From contig JBBSJS010000052.1 in NCBI GenBank assembly GCA_038257015.1, forward strand, positions 1 to 5,498: 5,498 nt of DNA, given 5' to 3'. The notes beneath the pieces are model-generated. The model worked only from the letters and a program-made list of their open reading frames with translations. It made no database searches and had not been told where the DNA came from. Of the stretch, positions 1 to 5,238 are shown piece by piece (the first letter of the stretch is position 1; each line of letters starts with the position of its first letter). The translations under genes and the position numbers were made by a program. This DNA is from UBA920 sp038257015 (GTDB lineage: Bacteria > Patescibacteriota > Doudnabacteria > UBA920).

Positions 1-43
1 GAGAGCGTTATAGTTAAGTGAATAAGATACATAAGGTAAAAAC

Positions 44-244
44 ATGATAGTTTACGATCTAACTCTTGCTAAAATTAGCCAACTGCCAGAGTCTCTTGTT
101 CAAGAGGTAAATGATTTTATAGACTTTTTGCTTCTCAAATACAACAGTGAATTGCCACAGCTTACTGAATCAGACTTTTCTGACTATTTAAAGAATTTAG
201 AAGCATACGAAGAAAAGTTAGGCCGTGCAGAGATTCAATGGTAG
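44..244 (+). CDS. DUF2281-type antitoxin of a toxin-antitoxin pair
   Basis: This 66-residue protein resembles the small cyanobacterial DUF2281 proteins that act as antitoxins next to MazF/PemK- or VapC-type toxins. The N-terminal part (about residues 1-32) has the family pattern of a short beta-strand followed by an amphipathic helix, with LPESLVQEVNDFIDFLL as the core. The acidic tail (ESDFSDYLKNLEAYEEKL, ending GRAEIQW) is the kind of segment that wraps the toxin. The ATG is preceded by AAGG at 33-36 with about 7 nt spacing, which supports this start. Its end overlaps the start of the toxin gene by 7 nt (ATGGTAG), so the two are translationally coupled, antitoxin first. Nothing in the gene looks broken, although its partner is truncated. 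By family knowledge it would neutralise the toxin and bind its own promoter; a TATAGT at 9-14 is a possible -10 box. The family call is fairly secure; the role is inferred. Confidence 0.75.
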   Translation: MIVYDLTLAKISQLPESLVQEVNDFIDFLLLKYNSELPQLTESDFSDYLKNLEAYEEKLGRAEIQW

Positions 245-435
245 CAGCTTCATCAGTAAATCCCACATATACAAGAGGAGATGTTGTGTTATGCGATTTG
301 AATCCGGTAGTTGGTACAGAGCAAGCTGGTATAAGACCTGTTGTCATCTTACAGATTGACCGTGCTAATGCAGTAAGTCCTCATAGTATTATTGCACCGT
401 TTACTACAAAGATTCGTCGCGCTCTTTTACCTTAA
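238..435 (+). pseudogene. MazF/PemK-like endoribonuclease toxin, truncated at mid-domain
   Basis: The 65-residue product matches the N-terminal half of MazF/PemK-family toxins. It has a GDVVLCDLNPVVGTEQ strand-loop (residues 14-29) and the hallmark GIRPVVILQ (31-39), followed by IIAPFTTKIRRALLP (51-65). MazF toxins are dimeric mRNA interferases of about 105-120 residues. This frame stops with TAA directly after ALLP, where homologues continue with a further strand and the C-terminal helix. I could not recognise the missing half in any frame of the 27 nt between the stop and the end of the convergent NACHT reading frame. The sequence beyond that belongs to the NACHT gene, so this looks like a truncation and not a simple point nonsense. 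The start overlaps the antitoxin stop. An active toxin is unlikely, since half of the fold and dimer surface is gone. The family call is strong; the inactivity is inferred. Confidence 0.72.
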
Positions 436-461
436 GAAAGGGCGATATCTGTCATTTTTAT

Positions 462-755
462 TTATGAAAATGTTGGGTTTGCTCGATCAATGGGTAATAA
501 AAAAGTCTCTTCGATGTGCGCTCTTGTTGTGGAACTAAGATTACGACTACTATTTAGACAATCAACTAATAACTTATTAGCATCATAATACTGCCGTAAT
601 TGACTTTTATATTCTTCGGTGAACTGCCAATTATGGCCGATATTGCGATACTTAATTGTTACCATTTTTACTTGCTCAGACCACTTATAAAAATCATTCT
701 CCAACCAATTATTGAATTTTTCAAATTTTTCTTTTTCTTCGTTTTCTTTCTTCTT
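462..755 (-). pseudogene. C-terminal domain of the NACHT protein, beyond an in-frame amber stop
   Basis: Immediately after the TAG at 756-758 the same reading frame stays open for 97 sense codons to a TAA at 462-464. The first 17 codons continue the lysine/glutamate-rich linker (KKKENEEKEKFEKFNNW). The next 80 (465-704) carry the conserved C-terminal domain of cyanobacterial NACHT proteins: KMVTIKYRNIGHNWQFTEE, then YYDANKLLVDCLNSS (coded near 546-590) and a final helix ending ETFLLPI. With the amber codon read as an amino acid, the gene would encode 851 residues (462-3017). The first TTG available inside the fragment (702-704) has no convincing ribosome-binding site, so independent translation is doubtful. 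Lack of any further stop or frameshift indicates a recent nonsense mutation, stop readthrough or a sequence error. The last residues after LLPI (DRANPTFS) do not look like the usual family tail. Confidence 0.8.
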
Positions 756-831
756 CTATTCTTCGCTTTTTTGATAATCAGGTATTTCATCATCAGATAT
801 TTCATCACTAGGTATTTCTGGTATCTCATCT
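717..831. repeat. Low-complexity tract inside the NACHT gene (linker expansion)
   Basis: On the + strand, 781-831 reads as four related units: GGTATTTCATCATCA, GATATTTCATCACTA, GGTATTTCT and GGTATCTCATCT. They encode the repeated D-E-I-P/S motif of the protein. They are followed at 717-775 by a nearly pure pyrimidine run on the + strand (purine on the coding strand) encoding alternating K and E residues. As I know the family, cyanobacterial NACHT proteins usually have only a short linker between the KLKPDLKQKLEKLKDEIPE helix and the C-terminal domain, so this tract looks like a local expansion by slippage. The amber codon lies within it. Confidence 0.6.
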
Positions 832-3017
832 TTGAGTTTTTCCAGCTTTTGCTTGAGATCAGGCTTAAGTTTAAGGACATCATCAAGGGTACAAAAACGG
901 ATATCTTTAGGTTGACGAGCATAAACCACAAAAAAATAAACTACACTATCGATATCCAGAGCATTATTACTTCCAAAATGAACAGTTTGCTCCAGAGCAT
1001 AAGCGCATTTAAAAAAATGGGGCATACGCTCTCGCATAGTGTTAGAAAAGCGGTCTACTTCATGAGCAAAATACAAACTCCGAACGGTAGCTAGTTTCAA
1101 GGAAACTTGGTCTTGATTCTTGACTGACAAAGATTTTTCCTTTAACCAGGTGAAAAATTGTTGCATTTTTTTATCTTTAGTTATAATTCGATCAACTTGT
1201 TCTTTCATTAACCGCATTAATTCATCAGCAGACGGTAATATTTCCGCCGTTAATAAAAACACTTCTCGCCAGCGCTCTTCATTAATGTGTACCACTAATT
1301 GTTCTAAACACTGTGGTTCTAGACTATTAGCAAATCTCCAAGCAGTAAAATACTCCTGAAATGTGAGATGAGAAAAAGAGTAAATTCCTTTTGCGCGTTC
1401 TACAAGTAGCCCATTTTGCTCTGCAATAGACTTCAGCACTGCTTCACTATCTAACTCTACTTGCACCGGAGCGTTTTTTTCATCAGTTAATTTAGTAAGA
1501 CCGTCGGCGATGATTTGCTCTATTATATCTCGCTCAAAAACTTTAACTTCATCGCCTCGCTCAAATGTAATGGCTGCTACGTGACTCAGCAGTTGTTTTT
1601 TGTTCCGCACAGGCAACTTTCGATAAATTTCACCCCGTTTAATGTTCTTGGCTTCATCCCATCGGAAAAGCAGAATGTCTAATCCTTCTTCATAAAGCTT
1701 AGCTCGGGTACAAGGAAAATTAGTTTTCTCTTGGAAAACTAAGCAGGCTAGATTGAGCAAGATAGGTGTGCCCGCTAGTTCTAAAATTGATTTATTTTCT
1801 GAAAGATATAATTTTTCAATAAACTTAGTAGCTTGGGTTAAACCCTGCTCTCTAGAGTTCCTGGCAACTGCTACAAACCATTTTTTAGCGAATGCTTTTA
1901 TTTGCTCACTCTTAAAATCTGCCACTTCGACCTCAGTAAATTTTAAACTAAATCGCCGATTGGCAAGCTGAGTAGCAATCCTACAAGTTATCACAAATTT
2001 ATTTCTAAAATAGTGTTTTGAAAAATAATATATTTCTGTCAAAACTGCATCAGCATTTTCTGGCTCTACCTCATCTAAACCATCTAGCAAAATAAAAACT
2101 CTGCCGTTAAAAAGCAAGGTATTAATCTGCTCTTCCCAAACAGCACAATTTAACAATTCGTCGATGATGTAGTTGAAAAGGCTAAAATTACATTTATCCC
2201 TGGCAATCATAGCAAAATATTTTAGTTCTATAAAAATCGGTATAAGTTGAGATTGGAACCTACCCTGGTTGCACTGAATTGCTAAATGATTCAAAAAAGT
2301 GGTTTTACCTGACCCTTGTTTTCCCAGTACCATTAACTTCAAGTTATTTGCTACTACCTCTAGACCCGGTACTCTTTCTTGTTGTGATTTATCTACATCA
2401 AGACGGTCAGACTTATCTATCGCTGAATTTAAAGATAGAAAATCAGAAATAGTTTTCCTACTATTGCTAGGAAGCTTTTCCAGAACTTTGACCTCAATGT
2501 AAATATTATCTATTTCAACTGGCCATTCAACATCTAAGATGCGTAATTGTCCGCACTGATCTTTAATCTTAGCAGTGTGATAGGGATGCGATCGCACCCT
2601 TTGCACCAAGACATCGGGGTTATCCTCTGAAGCATCTTCAACCGAACTAAGTTTCCATTCTCGATCGACACTGGTGCTTGGGTTTGCGATCTTCGGTTCC
2701 TCACCACCTACCCAAGTCTTACGATCATAGACTGATGGCTGCGAGTCGTTAATCCCTTGAGAATTACCAACACCTATCAACTCAGGCATAGACTTGGCAA
2801 ACAGAGCAATTAACCCTGGTAGTTTGCGTTCTCTTTCATCTCGAAGCTGAAAGTCCTTATAAAGCTGTCTTAAATTCTGCTGTACTGCATCTTCGCTCCC
2901 ATCACAAATGTCAAGGGCAATTTTTGCCTTAGTCTCACCCGCTAACACTCTCAGGAGTACCTGCTTGCGCTTGGAAGGTAGTTTCTCGAAAATTTTTCTG
3001 ACTGTTTTGGCATCCAT
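756..3017 (-). CDS. HTH-NACHT STAND NTPase (bacterial NLR-like, putative defence protein)
   Basis: This 753-residue protein is a STAND-class signalling NTPase. Residues 10-82 form a helix-turn-helix-like region of LuxR type (LAGETKAKIALDI then NLRQLYKDFQL), ending LIALFAKSMPELIG, as seen at the N-terminus of many cyanobacterial NACHT and WD-repeat proteins. After a linker comes the segment LDVEWPVEIDNIYIEVKVLE (161-180). The NACHT NTPase follows, with Walker A GKQGSGKTT (232-240), Walker B FILLDGLDE (308-316) and a sensor-like TCR (344-346). Next come GTPILL (416-421) and FSHLTFQEYFTAW (548-560) of the helical region, then an all-helical domain to about residue 728. The end is a low-complexity DEI/P- and KE-rich linker that stops at an amber codon; see the 462-755 entry for the remainder. 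Such proteins oligomerise on sensing a ligand, and related bNACHT/Avs proteins defend against phage. No separate effector enzyme is visible. The divergent neighbour is a DnaX-tail-like gene. The family is certain; the defence role is inferred. Confidence 0.88.
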   Translation of the reverse strand: MDAKTVRKIFEKLPSKRKQVLLRVLAGETKAKIALDICDGSEDAVQQNLRQLYKDFQLRDERERKLPGLIALFAKSMPELIGVGNSQGINDSQPSVYDRKTWVGGEEPKIANPSTSVDREWKLSSVEDASEDNPDVLVQRVRSHPYHTAKIKDQCGQLRILDVEWPVEIDNIYIEVKVLEKLPSNSRKTISDFLSLNSAIDKSDRLDVDKSQQERVPGLEVVANNLKLMVLGKQGSGKTTFLNHLAIQCNQGRFQSQLIPIFIELKYFAMIARDKCNFSLFNYIIDELLNCAVWEEQINTLLFNGRVFILLDGLDEVEPENADAVLTEIYYFSKHYFRNKFVITCRIATQLANRRFSLKFTEVEVADFKSEQIKAFAKKWFVAVARNSREQGLTQATKFIEKLYLSENKSILELAGTPILLNLACLVFQEKTNFPCTRAKLYEEGLDILLFRWDEAKNIKRGEIYRKLPVRNKKQLLSHVAAITFERGDEVKVFERDIIEQIIADGLTKLTDEKNAPVQVELDSEAVLKSIAEQNGLLVERAKGIYSFSHLTFQEYFTAWRFANSLEPQCLEQLVVHINEERWREVFLLTAEILPSADELMRLMKEQVDRIITKDKKMQQFFTWLKEKSLSVKNQDQVSLKLATVRSLYFAHEVDRFSNTMRERMPHFFKCAYALEQTVHFGSNNALDIDSVVYFFVVYARQPKDIRFCTLDDVLKLKPDLKQKLEKLKDEIPEIPSDEISDDEIPDYQKSEE
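2588..2595. repeat. HIP1 octamer palindrome (GCGATCGC)
   Basis: A perfect GCGATCGC lies in the NACHT coding region. This octamer (highly iterated palindrome 1) is greatly over-represented in many cyanobacterial genomes, so it supports the taxonomic assignment. I saw only this one exact copy in the window. Confidence 0.85.
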
Positions 3018-3027
3018 ATTAGGCGTT

Positions 3028-3068
3028 TCTCAGAAAAATGAGATTTGTCTCACTACCAATATATGAGA
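3028..3068. promoter_or_regulatory. Cluster of TCTCA/TGAGA half sites, candidate operator in the divergent promoter
   Basis: Between the NACHT start codon (3017) and the DnaX-tail start (3118) there are four 5-bp half sites in alternating orientation: TCTCA 3028-3032, TGAGA 3039-3043, TCTCA 3048-3052 and TGAGA 3064-3068. They form two overlapping interrupted palindromes, TCTCA-N6-TGAGA and TGAGA-TTTG-TCTCA, and a wider third one. Such an arrangement between two divergent genes is typical of a regulator binding site. The regulator is unknown; the HTH region of the NACHT protein is one candidate. This is seen directly in the sequence, but function is inferred. Confidence 0.4.
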
Positions 3069-3096
3069 TTCCTAGCTGTCATGCTTAAAAAGTCAA
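3069..3096 (-). promoter_or_regulatory. Possible sigma-70-type promoter for the NACHT gene
   Basis: On the minus strand TTGACT (3091-3096) is a good -35 box. Sixteen bases downstream lies TAGGAA (3069-3074), a weak -10. Initiation would fall near 3062 and leave a leader of about 45 nt that contains the TCTCA/TGAGA half sites, so a protein bound there could block it. The -10 match is poor, hence the low confidence. A better -10 (TATATT near 3060-3065) exists but is too far from this -35. Confidence 0.3.
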
Positions 3097-3101
3097 GCCA
3101 C

Positions 3102-3107
3102 AGAGGA
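3102..3107 (+). promoter_or_regulatory. Ribosome-binding site deciding the start of the DnaX-tail gene
   Basis: AGAGGA lies 10 nt before the ATG at 3118 but only 4 nt before the in-frame TTG at 3112. The spacing favours the ATG, giving a protein that begins MTSLNNR. Confidence 0.5.
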
Positions 3108-3117
3108 AACTTTGATT

Positions 3118-3453
3118 ATGACAAGTCTCAATAATCGACAATCACGCAACTTCCCCCTTCAACTAGAACTACCTGTAATGCCTCAGAAAATAGATCCACT
3201 GAAACAAATGGAAGAAGCCATTCAAAGTATGCTAGGTCTAACATGGAAAACTGTGCTACTTCACATATCACCACGCAGCACTAAAGAACTGATGCGGCAA
3301 CACTGTAAACTGGTTGCTCTCAATGATGGGGAAGCAAGAATTAAAATCTCGTCAACACCACTTTTGCTAATGGCAATCCAAAAACTTCCCGATGTTGAAT
3401 CAGCCTTCAGAAAAGCTTTTGGCACAACAGTCAAAATCCGTCTCGAAGTGTAA
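3118..3453 (+). CDS. Stand-alone DnaX (DNA polymerase III tau/gamma) C-terminal-like protein
   Basis: This 111-residue protein has no clamp-loader ATPase, but from about residue 30 to the end it reads like the extreme C-terminal domain of cyanobacterial DnaX. It has a helix with WKTVLLHISPRSTKELMRQH, then strands CKLVALNDGEARIKIS, a helix PLLLMAIQKLPDVESAF, and a closing basic strand FGTTVKIRLEV. In full DnaX this tail follows the AAA+ and collar domains. Here the first 30 or so residues are a polar leader (MTSLNNRQSRNF...) with no signal peptide or membrane segment, so the protein is probably cytoplasmic. The ATG at 3118 is chosen over an upstream in-frame TTG because of the AGAGGA site. It is transcribed divergently from the NACHT gene. 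By inference it might bind the replicative polymerase or another replisome partner. The resemblance is from memory of the family and could also reflect a distinct small family; I am moderately sure. Confidence 0.6.
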   Translation: MTSLNNRQSRNFPLQLELPVMPQKIDPLKQMEEAIQSMLGLTWKTVLLHISPRSTKELMRQHCKLVALNDGEARIKISSTPLLLMAIQKLPDVESAFRKAFGTTVKIRLEV

Positions 3454-3503
3454 CTGATATCGTTTCCGGTGACAGCGTATTATTCAATGCTTTGCCCGCG
3501 TGC

Positions 3504-3562
3504 GGTGCGTGACAGTCAATAGTAAGGGGCTGCGGTGCAATAATTTTTCACCGTCACGCACC
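3504..3562. repeat. Palindromic intergenic repeat with GGTGCGTGAC arms
   Basis: A perfect 10-bp inverted repeat, GGTGCGTGAC (3504-3513) and GTCACGCACC (3553-3562), encloses 39 bp. Inside it a second short inverted pair, CGGTG (3533-3537) and CACCG (3549-3553), surrounds an AT-rich loop. The octamer TGCGGTGC also occurs twice in direct orientation (3501-3508 and 3531-3538). It resembles the dispersed GC-rich palindromes found between genes in filamentous cyanobacteria. No T-run follows the arms, so it is not a simple terminator. Confidence 0.55.
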
Positions 3563-3580
3563 CTACGACTGATACAAAAC

Positions 3581-3642
3581 ATTGTATTCCTAGGGAAACG
3601 GCCTTGCCGTTTCCTTCAGCGAAACCCCAAGGAGAATACAAT
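3581..3642. repeat. Nested palindromic (MITE/REP-like) element
   Basis: Outer arms ATTGTATTC (3581-3589) and GAATACAAT (3634-3642) are a perfect 9-bp inverted repeat. Inside is a very tight hairpin, GGAAACGGC (3594-3602), loop CTT, GCCGTTTCC (3606-3614). CCTAGGG and CCCCAAGG next to the outer arms are also nearly complementary. The roughly 62-bp nested architecture resembles non-autonomous palindromic elements scattered in cyanobacterial intergenic regions. No transposase is nearby. Neither strand shows a T-run after the inner hairpin. Confidence 0.55.
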
Positions 3643-3646
3643 TTAT

Positions 3647-3678
3647 AAAAAAACCGGGTTTCTTAAAAAAACCCGGTT
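3647..3678 (-). terminator. Rho-independent terminator of the radical SAM gene
   Basis: AACCGGGTTT (3652-3661) and AAACCCGGTT (3669-3678) form a perfect 10-bp stem with a 7-nt loop. On the minus strand the stem is followed directly by a run of seven T (positions 3653-3647). It lies about 37 nt beyond the radical SAM stop codon. On the plus strand no T-run follows the stem, so it would act mainly on minus-strand transcription. Confidence 0.85.
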
Positions 3679-3714
3679 AACATGAACACAAGCAATACTA
3701 ACACTGCTCAAACC

Positions 3715-4788
3715 TCAATTCTTCAACAGTTTCATACCCATTTTTACCTTGTCCCAAACAGTCTTTTGGGACACACAAGTAATCAGACAAAGCTTACCGC
3801 AATTCAAAGTATCGCGGCGGACTTCCTGAGCTTTTTGGCCGTACCAAATCTCGCGGGCGCTTTGTTCTTTCACATTACCAATCACCGGAAACTCATCGCA
3901 CAATTTCACATCGCCGCGCGTATCAATCCAGTAATTGCGAAGTCCTACCCGACAAGGGCGAACCCCATCAGGAGCCTTTTCGTCGCGGAAATGAGGCAAC
4001 ATTAGCCGCAATACTTCATCGCTGTTCATAATTGGCGCACCGTGGTTCTTCATTTCAATGAGGCGCTCAATTACCTGTGAAAATTCCTCGTAATCCTGTT
4101 CTTCTACCCACAATTCCTCATAGGTTTCTGGTGTCCAGCGGTTGACTGGTTGGAAATTCACTGTCGTCGCCCCAATTTCTTTGGCCCAGGTTACTATCTC
4201 CTCAACGTGGCGGAAATTGAGTCGGTTAATCGTCGGTTTGACGTTGATGGGAAACAGAACGCCTTGTTTTTCCTGTTCCTGGCGCAGATACCCGATTCCT
4301 TTAGAAAGTCTGTCAAACAATCCCGGTTGACCGCGCAAATAATCGTGCAGTTCAGCATTGGGCCCGTCAACTGAAATATTCACATTAAAAGGACGAGCAG
4401 CAACAGTTTTAGCTGCGTTTTCCCTGGTCATACAATAGCCGTTTGTGGTGACGCCGGCGTGGATGCCATTTTTGTTGGCAAAAGTCAGCAAGTCTAGAAA
4501 ACCTTTTTTAATATAAGGTTCGCCGCCGCTAAAGTTGATTGAAAATTCGCCCACAAATTCTTTGACGCTTAAGAGGGCATTTTGCCATTCTTCGATCGTC
4601 ATTTCGTCTTTATATTCTTTGAGCCGCCAATACTCGCACTGGCGGCATTTAACATTGCAGCGCTCGTTGACAATCCCGTAAAAAGTAACTGGGCTTGTCA
4701 CGTCGTATCCTGTATTGATCCGCAGCGATTCGGCTACTGCACTCTGAGTGTGCTTGACGCCCAGTCTGGATAATGTTAAAGCATCCAT
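3715..4788 (-). CDS. Radical SAM protein with SPASM-like C-terminal cluster domain
   Basis: This 357-residue protein has the radical SAM signature CNVKCRQC (Cys44, Cys48, Cys51), which binds the [4Fe-4S] cluster that cleaves S-adenosylmethionine. It is followed by SGGEPY (87-92, the GGE motif), TTNGY (114-118) and NISVDGP (137-143), all in normal positions of the partial TIM barrel. Beyond residue 275 a cysteine-rich tail (Cys279, Cys297, Cys330, Cys334, Cys338) with the pattern WIDTRGDVKLCDEFPVIGNV and AREIWYG matches SPASM/twitch domains that hold extra Fe-S clusters. The enzyme is complete and cytoplasmic. The start ATG at 4788 has AAGGGA 8 nt upstream. SPASM enzymes often modify peptides, but others act on proteins, sugars or lipids. 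No precursor-peptide gene is visible nearby, so the substrate is unknown. It ends at a strong terminator, suggesting a monocistronic unit or the last gene of one. Confidence 0.9.
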   Translation of the reverse strand: MDALTLSRLGVKHTQSAVAESLRINTGYDVTSPVTFYGIVNERCNVKCRQCEYWRLKEYKDEMTIEEWQNALLSVKEFVGEFSINFSGGEPYIKKGFLDLLTFANKNGIHAGVTTNGYCMTRENAAKTVAARPFNVNISVDGPNAELHDYLRGQPGLFDRLSKGIGYLRQEQEKQGVLFPINVKPTINRLNFRHVEEIVTWAKEIGATTVNFQPVNRWTPETYEELWVEEQDYEEFSQVIERLIEMKNHGAPIMNSDEVLRLMLPHFRDEKAPDGVRPCRVGLRNYWIDTRGDVKLCDEFPVIGNVKEQSAREIWYGQKAQEVRRDTLNCGKLCLITCVSQKTVWDKVKMGMKLLKN

Positions 4789-5238
4789 GTCTTCTTTCCC
4801 TTACGTGTTGTTACTTAAGTTGATTTATCGAACGGAATTTTGTACGTGTGATTACGTATTCCTGCTTACGTATTCCTTACGAGTAACTATGTACCATCCT
4901 AAGCATTCCTTTTGGATATGCCTAGAGGTTTTTCAAATATTTATAATGTTAAGGGTTGTAAAACATTAGTATCGCTTATCAATTGGGCATTTTTTTGTAT
5001 GGAAACATGAATCCTGCTTTAATGATTGGCAAATAATATCGGCTTGAGATTGGCTTAAATCAATAAATTGTACTTTTCGTTTAAGTTTAGTTAAATAACT
5101 TAATACTTGAGAGCGCTAAAAATACGTAGGTAAGCTGTCTCAATAACATAAACTTATAGTGAATGAGTAGCCTGTACAGCAGTTAACTTCACACAAGCTT
5201 TACAATATGATGAAATCTAAGTATTTCAACAGTGAAAA
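4789..5238. other. AT-rich intergenic region between divergent genes, no supportable gene
   Basis: This 450-bp stretch separates the divergent radical SAM and ABC-2 permease genes and must hold both promoters. Minus-strand and plus-strand frames that start with ATG inside it are at most about 26 codons long, lack ribosome-binding sites and resemble nothing I know. I found no tRNA-like or riboswitch-like fold. A tandem TTACGTATTCCT repeat lies at its left side. A TACAAT at 5201-5206 could be the -10 of the permease gene, but no -35 matches at proper spacing. Confidence 0.5.
4852..4877. repeat. Tandem 12-bp repeat TTACGTATTCCT upstream of the radical SAM gene
   Basis: Two exact copies of TTACGTATTCCT (4852-4863 and 4866-4877) are spaced at 14 bp. 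The pentamer TTACG occurs again at 4877-4881 and at 4801-4805. They lie 13-95 bp upstream of the radical SAM start codon, in its leader or promoter region, so they may be binding sites. Function is inferred from position only. Confidence 0.4.

Larger units (their letters stand above)
3454..3714. other. Intergenic region with palindromic repeats and a terminator, no gene
   Basis: This 261-bp gap separates the DnaX-tail gene from the convergent radical SAM gene. It holds two palindromic elements (3504-3562 and 3581-3642) and the radical SAM terminator, listed separately. A 61-codon plus-strand frame across it runs through the arms of the palindromes and has no family resemblance, so I do not call a gene. 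Confidence 0.6.

Noticed and set aside
355..490. The pentapeptide IDRAN occurs in both the MazF fragment and the NACHT C-terminus, on opposite strands
   Set aside because: At the DNA level the two differ at several third codon positions and the match covers only about 16 bp, so chance is the simplest explanation.
668..931. An 87-codon minus-strand frame ending in a lysine-rich tail
   Set aside because: It is an alternative frame of the NACHT gene across the purine-rich linker. The main frame continues into the conserved C-terminal domain, so no frameshift into this one is needed.
600..1094. A 164-codon plus-strand frame rich in phenylalanine and isoleucine that looks like a membrane protein
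   Set aside because: It is the antisense of the K/E-rich and helical NACHT C-terminus; its hydrophobicity comes from the polypyrimidine tract. The opposite strand has clear homology-like motifs.
3500..3685. A 61-codon frame through the palindromic repeats
   Set aside because: It consists of the arms of inverted repeats and terminator sequence, with no family resemblance.
3682..4005. A 107-codon plus-strand frame starting beside the terminator
   Set aside because: It is antisense to the SPASM end of the radical SAM gene and starts right after the terminator stem with no ribosome-binding site.
5174..5187. A GTA-N8-AAC sequence resembling an NtcA site upstream of the permease
   Set aside because: It departs from the GTA-N8-TAC consensus and sits too near the only candidate -10 box for a normal NtcA-activated promoter.
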